Source of the DNA: Candidatus Heimdallarchaeota archaeon
Lineage (GTDB): Archaea; Asgardarchaeota; Heimdallarchaeia; Heimdallarchaeales; Heimdallarchaeaceae
Direction of reading: 5' to 3'
DNA: 39,398 bases
NCBI GenBank assembly: GCA_030668875.1
Contig: DAOVER010000028.1
Coordinates: 1 to 39,398, forward strand
The notes under the pieces were generated by a model that was not told the origin of the DNA, did not search any database, and worked only from the letters and a program-made list of their open reading frames with translations. The position numbers and the translations under genes were made by a program. Every line of letters starts with the position of its first letter. The first letter of the stretch is position 1. Below, piece by piece: positions 8,758 to 16,561 of the stretch.

Positions 8758-10383
8758 TTAATGGTAAATATGCTTGTCCTCATATATTTTAGTTTTAAAA
8801 TGTTTTTTTGTTATTGCCATGAAAGGCAAGCAAAATGTTAGAGTAAAACCAACCAAAGCGAACAACAAAAAGAAGAAATTTCGATAATAAGGTGCAGGAA
8901 GATAACAAAAACTTAGAGTATAATAGTAACATAATTGTTGTAAAATCGAATCAACTGTCAGATACAAGAAGAATAAACCAGCGACAGTATATATAGATGC
9001 AATACGGAAAATTGGTATCTTCTTATTCCACATTGTTTTGCCTGGAATAAGCTTGTTTTGACCAATTAAGCCTCTAAATGCTGGGATAATGTAAAAGGGT
9101 GAAATCATACTACCAAAGGATAGGAAAAATGGTATGTGCCAATATTTCAGTGGAAAGGAAGCTGAATTCATTGAATATATTGTAGTTGCTGTTATTGTAG
9201 CTAGATAAATTATAGCTGTTAACGCTGTAATTATTATTAACCAGATATGACCTAAATCCCATGCCCTAACTAATGGAATTCTTGCAAAGTAAATGATACC
9301 GTAAAGAACACTTAATGTGTAAAATGAAGTTGCTCCAACCACAAGAAATGAAGAAAAAGCAATGTCAATTGCTTGTTGCAATTTTATTTTTCTCTGAAAA
9401 ACAAGTTTAACCAATCTACCTGCATAATCAAACATAGCTCCAGATTGACCAGTAAACCATCTGAACGATTGTGAAATCTGATGAGCCATAGTATCTGGAA
9501 CTAAAGACATAGATCCTATCTCATCTAAGAAATATCCTTTCTTATTGTTGAAAATTAAATTCAAGGATAAATCATAATCTTCTGTCATTTTTTCTTCAGG
9601 TATTGGAAAACAATCTTCTCTTCGAAAAATTGCTGTTGTACCATTATAGAGAACTGTGTTAATTTTCCTTCTAGCGTTTTCAGAACAAAAAGCTTGCATC
9701 AAACCCATAGCTTCCCAAATATGCAGACGATTTTCTACATTTCTGAAACCGAATTTTGCTTGAATAAAAGAATATTCTGGATACTGTTCCATAATAGCTA
9801 CAAATTTATCAAGAATTCCTGAAGTTGGGATATGATCAACATCGAAAAAAGCAATTAAGCTACCTTTGGTTTTGGGAATAACAATGTTTAACATACCAGA
9901 TTTGAAACGTTTATTATCTTCAAAATAATATTTTACATCATATTTCTCGCAAACTTTCTTACAAGCTAATCTTAGATCTTCATTTGGACTATCATCAGCA
10001 ACCCAAAGATCGAAATTTGGATATGTCTGAAGACTAAATCCTTTAATTGTTTCCTCTAAAACGCTCGCATGAACATTATGAATAGGAACGATTACACTAA
10101 CTTTTGTTTCACCAGTGATTTTATCAACATCATATGAAAATTCTCCGACTTTTAGAACTCCATCTATCAATTGTATTGCAAAATAAAGAGCGAAAACAAA
10201 CCCAAAAATCTCAACAAATAAAGCAAGTATGTTGAGTATTTGACCTCCTACAGTCAATGGTTCATGTGTACCAATGTCAAGTAAAATATTGATGAGAGAC
10301 CAAACTAAATATGCTGCAATGAAACAATACAATATAAAACCAATAAAGTGGTTCACTCTACTCCAGGATGTTCTTCGAATCAT
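8758..10383 (-). CDS. Cellulose-synthase-like (BcsA-type) family 2 glycosyltransferase, copy 2
   Basis: 541 residues, the same length and architecture as copy 1: two helices (about 12-70), a GT-A domain (about 94-310) with ADDSP (129-133), FFDVDHIP (179-186), KMTEDYD (265-271) and QSFRW (305-309), then C-terminal helices and the shared ending KHIYH. About two thirds of residues match copy 1 by eye, and some DNA patches are almost identical. It has its own TATA box, so the two copies can be expressed independently. The predicted role is polymerising a sugar at the cytosolic face and exporting the chain through its own membrane channel. The copies may differ in sugar or in conditions of use (inference). 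Confidence 0.87.
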   Translation of the reverse strand: MIRRTSWSRVNHFIGFILYCFIAAYLVWSLINILLDIGTHEPLTVGGQILNILALFVEIFGFVFALYFAIQLIDGVLKVGEFSYDVDKITGETKVSVIVPIHNVHASVLEETIKGFSLQTYPNFDLWVADDSPNEDLRLACKKVCEKYDVKYYFEDNKRFKSGMLNIVIPKTKGSLIAFFDVDHIPTSGILDKFVAIMEQYPEYSFIQAKFGFRNVENRLHIWEAMGLMQAFCSENARRKINTVLYNGTTAIFRREDCFPIPEEKMTEDYDLSLNLIFNNKKGYFLDEIGSMSLVPDTMAHQISQSFRWFTGQSGAMFDYAGRLVKLVFQRKIKLQQAIDIAFSSFLVVGATSFYTLSVLYGIIYFARIPLVRAWDLGHIWLIIITALTAIIYLATITATTIYSMNSASFPLKYWHIPFFLSFGSMISPFYIIPAFRGLIGQNKLIPGKTMWNKKIPIFRIASIYTVAGLFFLYLTVDSILQQLCYYYTLSFCYLPAPYYRNFFFLLFALVGFTLTFCLPFMAITKKHFKTKIYEDKHIYH

Positions 10384-10404
10384 GAAGTGATTAAAAAAGA
10401 ATTG

Positions 10405-10414
10405 CTATTTAAAT
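10405..10414 (-). promoter_or_regulatory. TATA box of glycosyltransferase copy 2
   Basis: On the minus strand ATTTAAATAG is centred about 26 bp upstream of the ATG at 10383, the same spacing and core as copy 1. The promoter was probably duplicated with the gene. Confidence 0.6.
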
Positions 10415-10460
10415 CTTGATACATAGATACTAAAAACAAATCCTCACAAAATCAACTAAG

Positions 10461-10469
10461 TTATAAATA
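10461..10469 (+). promoter_or_regulatory. TATA box of the PPS-PanB unit
   Basis: TTATAAATA is centred about 26 bp before the ATG at 10491. Transcription would start at or next to that ATG, which argues against the upstream in-frame ATG at 10479. Confidence 0.6.
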
Positions 10470-10490
10470 ACTAAATTCATGTTATTTAAG

Positions 10491-11276
10491 ATGGCAATTC
10501 CAGATAATCATCCTAGAGCAGAATCATTGCGAATACGCGAAAGAATCATAGAGGGTATGCATGAAAAAGTGGTTGCTGAAGCAGGACTAATAGCTCATGG
10601 TCGTGGGGAAGCTTACGATTATTTGTTAGGAGAAAAAACACCAAACTATGCTCAAAAGCAACAAGAGGTTGCAGTTGCTATGTTATTAACGTCAAAAAAA
10701 CCTGTGATTAGTGTTAACGGAAATATAGCAGCTCTCTGTCCAAAAGAAATAGTTCAGTTTGCTGAGACTACTAGAGCAGCACTTGAAATTAATTTATTCT
10801 ATAGAAGCGAGGAGAGAATTAAAGCAATTACTAGTGTTTTGAAAGAAGCGGGAGCAAAAACAATTCTTGGTGCTGATCCTGAATATCATGAGACTTTAGA
10901 AGAGATATCGCATTTAAGAAGAATAGTTGATATCAGAGGTATATATTCTGCCGATGTAGTTCTTGTTCCGCTTGAAGATGGAGACAGAACCATGGCACTT
11001 CGAAGAGCAGGTAAAAAAGTGATAACGGTTGACCTGAATCCCCTTTCTAGAACTTCTCTATGGTCTAATATCTCGATTGTTAATAATGTTACTAGAGCAA
11101 TACCAGAGATGATTGAGGAATCCTTTAAGCTAAAGGAGAAAAACTCTGATGAATTAAAAGATTTAATAAATGACTTTGACAATTATAAATCACTTCAAGA
11201 ATCGCTTAATTTCATGTCTTCAAGATTAAGAGATTTAGCTGAAGGAAAATTGGAAGACCCAACAAAAAACCTATGA
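10491..11276 (+). CDS. 4-phosphopantoate--beta-alanine ligase (phosphopantothenate synthetase, PPS)
   Basis: 261 residues from ATG 10491. This archaeal enzyme joins 4-phosphopantoate and beta-alanine with ATP to make 4'-phosphopantothenate, replacing the bacterial PanC/CoaA steps. Family hallmarks are the start MAIPDNHPRAESLRIRERI, then AHGRGEAYDYLLGE, ISVNGNIAAL and the nucleotide-binding stretch VPLEDGDRTMALRRAGKK leading to TVDLNPLSR. Length is normal for the family. The start at 10491 gives the usual N-terminus and suits the TATA box; an ATG at 10479 would add four residues. PanB follows after 10 bp in the same direction, so the two are likely co-transcribed. The product feeds CoaBC at 14721. 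Confidence 0.93.
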   Translation: MAIPDNHPRAESLRIRERIIEGMHEKVVAEAGLIAHGRGEAYDYLLGEKTPNYAQKQQEVAVAMLLTSKKPVISVNGNIAALCPKEIVQFAETTRAALEINLFYRSEERIKAITSVLKEAGAKTILGADPEYHETLEEISHLRRIVDIRGIYSADVVLVPLEDGDRTMALRRAGKKVITVDLNPLSRTSLWSNISIVNNVTRAIPEMIEESFKLKEKNSDELKDLINDFDNYKSLQESLNFMSSRLRDLAEGKLEDPTKNL

Positions 11277-11286
11277 GTTGTAAAAA

Positions 11287-12090
11287 ATGATTAAGAAAGT
11301 TACTATAAAAAATCTTCAGAAAATGAAGGAGGAAGGAGAAAAAATCACTATGATTTCAGTTTATACCTATCCTTTGTCTAAGATAATAGATCAGATGGGT
11401 ATTGACACTATTTTAGTTGGAGATTCATTAGGTATGACTATTCTTGGTTTTGAAGATACACTTAAGGTAACTTTAGAAGATATGATACGTCATACTCAAG
11501 CTGTTTCTAGAGGAGCAGAACGCGCTCTTGTGATTGGTGATTTACCCTTTCTTTCCTACGGATTAAGCAAAGAAGAGACAATTAAACATGCAGGAATGCT
11601 AATCAAAGAAGGAAATTGCCAAGCGGTGAAATTAGAAGGTGGAGAAGAAAGAACAGAAGAGATTCAAGCACTTTTGGAAATCGGAGTTCCAGTGATGGGA
11701 CATATAGGTTTAACTCCAACTTATGTGAACAAATTCGGTGGATTCAAAGTACAAGGTAAATCACAAATAGCAGAAACCAAACTTCTAGAAGATGCTATCA
11801 AGCTGGAAGATGCTGGAGTATTCTCTATAGTTATAGAATCTGTCCCTTGGAAATTAGCCAAACAGATAACAGAAGAACTTACAATACCAACCATTGGAAT
11901 AGGAGCAGGTGAATACTGTGATGGTCAAGTTCTCGTAATTGATGACTTGATTGGGCTATCTCTAATTGATAAGCCAAAATTTGTTAAGAAATATGCTAAC
12001 GTCCAAGAAATTGTGAAGAAAGCAGTAAAGGATTTTATCAACGAAGTTAAAGAAGGAAAATATCCTTCAGAAGAATTTAGATATGGTTAG
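11287..12090 (+). CDS. panB: 3-methyl-2-oxobutanoate hydroxymethyltransferase (ketopantoate synthesis)
   Basis: 267 residues, standard length. It transfers a one-carbon unit from methylene-tetrahydropterin to 2-oxoisovalerate, giving ketopantoate, the first committed step to pantoate. Family motifs in order: LVGDSLGM (metal and substrate), LPFLSYG, KLEGGEE, MGHIGLTPTYVNKFGGF, the catalytic glutamate in VIESVP, and IGIGAGEYCDGQVLV. It follows PPS by 10 bp with no clear ribosome binding site. Its stop codon (12088-12090) abuts the stop of the convergent pantoate kinase at 12091 with no spacer, so the two transcripts must overlap at their 3' ends. Confidence 0.95.
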   Translation: MIKKVTIKNLQKMKEEGEKITMISVYTYPLSKIIDQMGIDTILVGDSLGMTILGFEDTLKVTLEDMIRHTQAVSRGAERALVIGDLPFLSYGLSKEETIKHAGMLIKEGNCQAVKLEGGEERTEEIQALLEIGVPVMGHIGLTPTYVNKFGGFKVQGKSQIAETKLLEDAIKLEDAGVFSIVIESVPWKLAKQITEELTIPTIGIGAGEYCDGQVLVIDDLIGLSLIDKPKFVKKYANVQEIVKKAVKDFINEVKEGKYPSEEFRYG

Positions 12091-12984
12091 TTAGAGTTTC
12101 TTAACTGTTAAATTACATATTGTTTCTTGCACAAGGTTAGGATGATCAGGTAAGTCATCAGGATCTTTGTATAGGATAAATATTCCATCCCCTAACATTA
12201 TTTGACTAATAATGAGATTTTCAGTTTTATACCTATTCGTGAAATCTATAACATTTGGAGTGGCTAACATAGAAGAAATAGCGAATTGTTCAGAGGCTAG
12301 ACCAAAGTTCCTGATTGTTGGTTCATCGACTATTTCTTGGAGAAATAATTTACCTACACTGTTGATTTTTTCTTTCCATTTCTTATTCTTTATAATCGAT
12401 TTTGTGCTCATTTCACCAAAAGATAGAGTTGCCACCTTGTATTGATTACTGAGTAGGTTTTCTGCTTTTCCGATAAAAGGAGCACCTTCTAAGGTTCGGT
12501 ATTCCCAGCCTCCTTTGTGTAGTGCTAGAACATCTCCCAACCCCCCACCTTCAATAATTTCAGCAGTATGTGCAATTTGATATAGTTCTTGTTCATTCAG
12601 ACTAAGTTTCAATAGATCATTAAGTGCAAATGCACAGCTTAGAGCTCCAGATGCACTTGCACCATATCCAGCTGATAAAGGAATCTCAAATTCATGATGA
12701 ATTGAAACGCCAAATTCACCTCCATTATTTGATTGAGCTAATTTCATACAATGATTGAGTACATATCTTGAGATATTTGCGAGCTTTACATCTACTTCTT
12801 TTTTATTGAAAAAAAAGTGATTTTCATTATCCTCGGAAAATCTAACTGTTGTGGTTGTTCCTCGAGATATTGAAAATCCAGCTCCTCGGGATCCTCTTCT
12901 CAATGGGTCTATGTTTTCATCATAGATTGCAAAGAGACCCGAAATATGAGAAGCTACCCAATAGTTTGTCATTTGATCACTCAT
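12091..12984 (-). CDS. Pantoate kinase (GHMP family, PoK)
   Basis: 297 residues. Archaeal pantoate kinase phosphorylates pantoate to 4-phosphopantoate, the substrate of PPS. The N-terminal ISGLFAIYDENIDPLRRGS and GAGFSISRGTTT are typical, and the GHMP ATP loop reads PLSAGYGASASGALS. EGGGLGDVLALHKGGWEYRT follows as the second conserved block. Its ATG overlaps the ketopantoate reductase stop by four bases (ATGA), so translation is probably coupled. It works in the same pathway as the divergently arranged PPS and PanB. Identification is secure because of family motifs and the pathway neighbours. Confidence 0.92.
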   Translation of the reverse strand: MSDQMTNYWVASHISGLFAIYDENIDPLRRGSRGAGFSISRGTTTTVRFSEDNENHFFFNKKEVDVKLANISRYVLNHCMKLAQSNNGGEFGVSIHHEFEIPLSAGYGASASGALSCAFALNDLLKLSLNEQELYQIAHTAEIIEGGGLGDVLALHKGGWEYRTLEGAPFIGKAENLLSNQYKVATLSFGEMSTKSIIKNKKWKEKINSVGKLFLQEIVDEPTIRNFGLASEQFAISSMLATPNVIDFTNRYKTENLIISQIMLGDGIFILYKDPDDLPDHPNLVQETICNLTVKKL

Positions 12985-13958
12985 AACAACGATTTGAATT
13001 CTAAAATGGCTAATTCTTCAGGTTCACTTCTATCAGAGAGTGTTTTTATTATAGAAACAAGCTTAGAATTAATTGGTGCCTCTACATTTTCGCGTTTGCT
13101 GATTTCTAGAAATTTCCCATTAAGATAATCTATTTCAGTTTGAACGCCTTTTTCGAGATCCTGAAGCATAGAACATTTATTATCTGAAGTAGTTCGAGCA
13201 ATTTTATTAATAGTTTCAAGAGCATCTGATCTGGATATAGTCATCATATTTGCAAGAATTGCTATGAGTTCATCTACAATTCTTTCAATGAGATCTAGAA
13301 GTTGTTTGTCTTTGAGGATATCTCCGTTTTTCAGTTTTGTAATAGAACCAATAGGATTGATAGTCGAATTTACTATTGCTTTGAGATAGTAGTGATATGC
13401 AAAATTGTTATTCAAGTCTTCAGGAATTAAGGCTTCCAAACCTATAGATAACAACAATGTTTTCCATTTCTCTATTTCTTTAACATCAGTATAATTAATA
13501 ACTCCAAGTTTAGTTTCCCCGATAGCTATTTCAGTAACACACTCTTCACCTCGAAATGCACCTATAGATGATACTGCACGAGTAATCTTCCAATCTTTTT
13601 CTTTTTCAGTAAAAGGTTTCTCAACATCAATACCGTTTTGAAATAGCAAAATAGATGAATCATCATCCATATAATCGACTAGATAATCAGCTAAAACTTG
13701 ATTATTATATGCTTTTGTTGCTACAATACACTGCTTGAACTTGCTTTTTTCAGGAAGAAACTCATACACTTCTGCCTTATGTAATTTAGGAGCTTCATCT
13801 GAAATTAATTGGACAAATAATCCTCTTGTACTTATATCTTTGGTTCCTCTTTTGGAAGTCAAACATACTAGTGTTGCATTCTTTCTCTCTAAACGAGAAA
13901 AAAGTATAGAACCAATAGCTCCTAATCCAGCGATAAGAATTGTGTTTTTCCTACTCAC
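12981..13958 (-). CDS. panE: 2-dehydropantoate 2-reductase (ketopantoate reductase)
   Basis: 325 residues. It reduces ketopantoate to pantoate with NAD(P)H. ILIAGLGAIGSILFSRL is the Rossmann GxGxxG fold at the N-terminus, CLTSKRG lies at the cofactor phosphate position, VATKAYNN contains the conserved lysine, LLFQNGID follows, and NSTINPIGSITKLKNG is the conserved C-terminal active-site block of the family. It starts at GTG 13958, 26 bp from a TATA box, and is translationally coupled to pantoate kinase by an ATGA overlap. Product flow is PanB to PanE to pantoate kinase to PPS, all encoded here. Confidence 0.92.
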   Translation of the reverse strand: MSRKNTILIAGLGAIGSILFSRLERKNATLVCLTSKRGTKDISTRGLFVQLISDEAPKLHKAEVYEFLPEKSKFKQCIVATKAYNNQVLADYLVDYMDDDSSILLFQNGIDVEKPFTEKEKDWKITRAVSSIGAFRGEECVTEIAIGETKLGVINYTDVKEIEKWKTLLLSIGLEALIPEDLNNNFAYHYYLKAIVNSTINPIGSITKLKNGDILKDKQLLDLIERIVDELIAILANMMTISRSDALETINKIARTTSDNKCSMLQDLEKGVQTEIDYLNGKFLEISKRENVEAPINSKLVSIIKTLSDRSEPEELAILEFKSLL

Positions 13959-13979
13959 AGAATAGAATAATTGTCAGCT

Positions 13980-13988
13980 TAATATAAG
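13980..13988 (-). promoter_or_regulatory. TATA box of the panE-pantoate kinase unit
   Basis: CTTATATTA on the minus strand is centred about 26 bp upstream of the GTG start at 13958. This spacing implies leaderless translation from GTG. Confidence 0.55.
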
Positions 13989-14082
13989 GTTTTTTTAGAG
14001 TTCACCTATTATATCATGAAATTAGAACCATTTATAGGTAAAATAAAAAATAAAAAATTAGAAATAGAAGAAAAAGGAAAAT

Positions 14083-14574
14083 TTATTCTTGTGACTCTTC
14101 TCTAACAACATGATGATCAAAATTGAAGTCGTTCTTGTAGCCTTTATACCTATCAATTAGAGCCATAGCGTTGTCTTCTTCCTCAACTTGTTCCTCAATG
14201 AACCATAGTAATAAGGGGAGAGTAGAGTATTCTTTGATTTCTTGTGCAAGTTCATATAATTCATTAATCTTACTTGTAATGAACTGCTCATGTTCCAATG
14301 TAGCTTCTAATATTTCCATAATATTAGACCAATCTTGTTTTTGTTCTCTCAATACGGGGTAATGTACTTTTCCTCCTCTTTCAAGTATATGAGATTTAAA
14401 CTTCATTGCGTGAGCAAATTCTTCTTTTGCTTGATTTGCAAACCAATCCGCTAGTTTAACTAGAGTTCTTTCTTCAAACCAGTTTGACATTCCTAAATAG
14501 ATATATGCTGATTCTAGCTCATCTCCAATCTGTTTATTGAGAGCTTCATTCATTTTCTCGCTGATATTTGCCAT
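14083..14574 (-). CDS. Non-haem ferritin (FtnA type)
   Basis: 163 residues, the length of bacterial-type ferritins. It forms a hollow shell that oxidises Fe(II) and stores iron. The ferroxidase residues are all present, in the E. coli FtnA pattern shifted by two: Glu19, Glu52, His55 (EEFAHAMKF), Glu96 (LEHEQ), Gln129 and Glu132 (IEEQVEEE). No haem-binding methionine pattern of bacterioferritin is evident. A TATA-like element at about 14618-14629 would give a leader of about 25 nt with a weak AGG. It lies between panE and CoaBC, but no CoA role is implied. Confidence 0.93.
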   Translation of the reverse strand: MANISEKMNEALNKQIGDELESAYIYLGMSNWFEERTLVKLADWFANQAKEEFAHAMKFKSHILERGGKVHYPVLREQKQDWSNIMEILEATLEHEQFITSKINELYELAQEIKEYSTLPLLLWFIEEQVEEEDNAMALIDRYKGYKNDFNFDHHVVREESQE

Positions 14575-14617
14575 TGTTAAAACCTAACTTTATTCTGAGA
14601 TTTTATTAGAAAGAGTG

Positions 14618-14701
14618 TTTTTAAATAATAACATTGTGCAAGTTTTGTGTACACCTTAGAAACTTGAAGAAAAACGTTGATAGCCATAAATTTATTTAAA
14701 T
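14618..14701. promoter_or_regulatory. Divergent promoter region of ferritin and CoaBC
   Basis: On the minus strand ATTATTTAAAAA (14618-14629) lies about 50 bp before the ferritin ATG. On the plus strand TTTATTTAAA (14691-14700) is centred 25 bp before the CoaBC ATG at 14721. Ferritin thus has a short leader and CoaBC looks leaderless. I see no convincing metal-regulator dyad between them. Confidence 0.5.
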
Positions 14702-14720
14702 CTTAGATAATTGATTATAT

Positions 14721-15953
14721 ATGTCACACCCATCAAGTTCAATCATTGGAACAGAAGGAAATGAGCTTCAGGATAAGGTAGTTATTCATTGTATAACAAG
14801 TTCGATTTCGTGTTTTCTTGCTCCCCAGATATCAAGAAAGTTGATGAGACATGGGGCTAGAGTTATTCCAGTCTTATCCCCAGAAGCAGCGAAGTTTGTA
14901 GACCCCATGATTTTTGAGTGGGCTACAGGAGAGGTTCCTATAACTGAAATCAAAGGTAAAGTTGAGCACGTAAAATATGCTGGTCTTGCTGAAGAGGGAG
15001 CAGATCTTATTTTAGTAGCTCCAATTACTGCCAATTCGATTTCCAAAATAGCTAATGGTATAATGGATACAGTTGTATCTTTAATGACAGGAACAGCTTT
15101 AGGAAATAAAATCCCGGTTATTATGGTTCCTACTATGCATGAAGTAATGATGCATAATCCAGCAATTGAAGAAAATATTGATAAACTGAAGAATATGGGT
15201 GTTATTTTTGTTAATCCTAGAGTAGAAGAAGAAAAAGCAAAAATTCCTGAAAATGATGAAATAGTTGATTTTTGCATTAAAGAGATTTACAGTAATTCGT
15301 TAAAAGGTAAGAAGGTTCTCATAAATGCTGGACCGACTCGAGCATATATTGACGGTATAAGGTTCATATCAAATCCTTCTTCTGGTAAAATGGGATATGC
15401 TTTAGCTTTAGAATCTTGGTGGAGAGGAGCTGAGGTTAAGTTAATTTATGGAACCACACTCTTACCACCACCGAAGGTTATTGAAGATAAAGTAAAGGTC
15501 ACATCAGCTCCTGAAATGTATGATCAAGTGATGAATGCACTCAAAGAAGACCAGTATGATTATGTTATTCTAGCAGCTGCAATGAATGATTTTGAACTTG
15601 AAGAAGTACGTAATGGGAAAATATCTTCTACATCAGATTTAGAGATTAAACTAAAACCAACTAAGAAATTAGCAGATGTAGTTAAGGAAACATCACCCAT
15701 TTCACAACTAATCCTTTTCAAAGCAGAGTATAAGAAATCAGATGAAGAGTTAAAAGAAATAGCAACAAAGCGTATGCAAAATGCTAATGCAGATCTGATA
15801 GTTGCTAACGATGTTTCAAAGAAGCAATATGGTTTTGAGAGCGATCTAAACAAGGTATTGATTATACCATTTGAAGGAGAATTTCAGGAGAAAGAAGGGA
15901 CTAAACTACAGATTGCTAAATGGATATTGGATGCAATTGAGAAAATAGAATAG
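14721..15953 (+). CDS. coaBC: Bifunctional phosphopantothenoylcysteine decarboxylase/phosphopantothenate--cysteine ligase
   Basis: 410 residues, normal length for the fused enzyme. The N-terminal flavoprotein half (CoaC, about 14-190) decarboxylates phosphopantothenoylcysteine to phosphopantetheine: the histidine in VEHVKYAGLAEEGADL is at the catalytic position, with APITANSISKIANGI and VPTMHEVMMHNP following. The C-terminal half (CoaB, about 195-410) joins cysteine to phosphopantothenate: LINAGPTRAYIDGIRFISN, PSSGKMGYALA, AAAMNDF and KLKPTKKLADV are hallmarks. It starts with ATG at 14721, 25 bp from a TATA box. It uses the PPS product. Only the adenylyl transfer and final kinase steps of CoA synthesis are absent from the window. 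Confidence 0.95.
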   Translation: MSHPSSSIIGTEGNELQDKVVIHCITSSISCFLAPQISRKLMRHGARVIPVLSPEAAKFVDPMIFEWATGEVPITEIKGKVEHVKYAGLAEEGADLILVAPITANSISKIANGIMDTVVSLMTGTALGNKIPVIMVPTMHEVMMHNPAIEENIDKLKNMGVIFVNPRVEEEKAKIPENDEIVDFCIKEIYSNSLKGKKVLINAGPTRAYIDGIRFISNPSSGKMGYALALESWWRGAEVKLIYGTTLLPPPKVIEDKVKVTSAPEMYDQVMNALKEDQYDYVILAAAMNDFELEEVRNGKISSTSDLEIKLKPTKKLADVVKETSPISQLILFKAEYKKSDEELKEIATKRMQNANADLIVANDVSKKQYGFESDLNKVLIIPFEGEFQEKEGTKLQIAKWILDAIEKIE

Positions 15954-15958
15954 ATCAT

Positions 15959-16429
15959 TTATTCAACATTTTTTCCTGAAAGATATATACTAGAAAATTG
16001 AAATCTAAAACTCTCTGGCAAATATTTTTTCAAGTTTTTCAAGTTTATGAACATCTTTGTAAAATGCTTTAAATCTTGATTTTCTATAGCTTCATCTAAT
16101 GTTATCCAATCAAACTCTGAATGTTCCCAATCAAGTTTAACATCTCCAGTGATGTATTTACAGTAGTAGGAGATGAAGACCATAGGAAACTCTTTACTAC
16201 CTCTATAAAAGAAACCAGTATCAACTGGCATTATAACTTCCACATCTAAACCAGTTTCTTCTTTAACTTCTCGCACAATTCCTACATTAGGAGATTCTTC
16301 AGCTTCTAATCTACCTGTGACAGTTTCCCAAGCATTAGGTCCAAAATCTCTTTCTGATGATCTCTTCATGATAAGATATTTCCCATCCTTTTCAATTAAA
16401 GCAGCCATCCCAACATAGACTTGTTTCAT
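15959..16429 (-). CDS. Nudix hydrolase
   Basis: 156 residues. The Nudix box is complete: G-R-L-E-A-E-E onward to REVKEETGL, matching GX5EX7REUXEEXGU. The protein hydrolyses a nucleoside diphosphate linked to another group; the start YVGMAALIEKDGKYLIMKRS and GPNAWETVTGRLE resemble general NTP or ADP-sugar clean-up members, and the substrate cannot be chosen. It converges with CoaBC with a 5-bp gap. Nudix enzymes include CoA pyrophosphatases, but the CoA-specific motif of those enzymes is not visible, so a CoA role is not supported. A TATA-like TTTATTATA is centred about 27 bp from the ATG. Confidence 0.88.
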   Translation of the reverse strand: MKQVYVGMAALIEKDGKYLIMKRSSERDFGPNAWETVTGRLEAEESPNVGIVREVKEETGLDVEVIMPVDTGFFYRGSKEFPMVFISYYCKYITGDVKLDWEHSEFDWITLDEAIENQDLKHFTKMFINLKNLKKYLPESFRFQFSSIYLSGKNVE

Positions 16430-16531
16430 ATCAGATTTTAAAATACAGTTATAATAAATTTTTGTCTTGTTGTCATACTAACTACCATTATATCAGTTTA
16501 AATGGACAGATCTAGGCGAATATTACGGGAG

Positions 16532-16541
16532 TTTTTATAAG
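16532..16541 (+). promoter_or_regulatory. TATA box of tnpB
   Basis: TTTTTATAAG is centred about 25 bp upstream of the ATG at 16562, the window's usual leaderless spacing. Confidence 0.5.
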
Positions 16542-16561
16542 AATCTCTAGATAAAGAAAAG

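Noticed and set aside
14083..14574. Ferritin as part of the CoA pathway
   Set aside because: Its ferroxidase residues define a standard iron store; position alone does not support a CoA link.
15959..16429. CoA-specific role for the Nudix hydrolase
   Set aside because: It is next to CoaBC, but the CoA pyrophosphatase signature is not visible and the genes are convergent.
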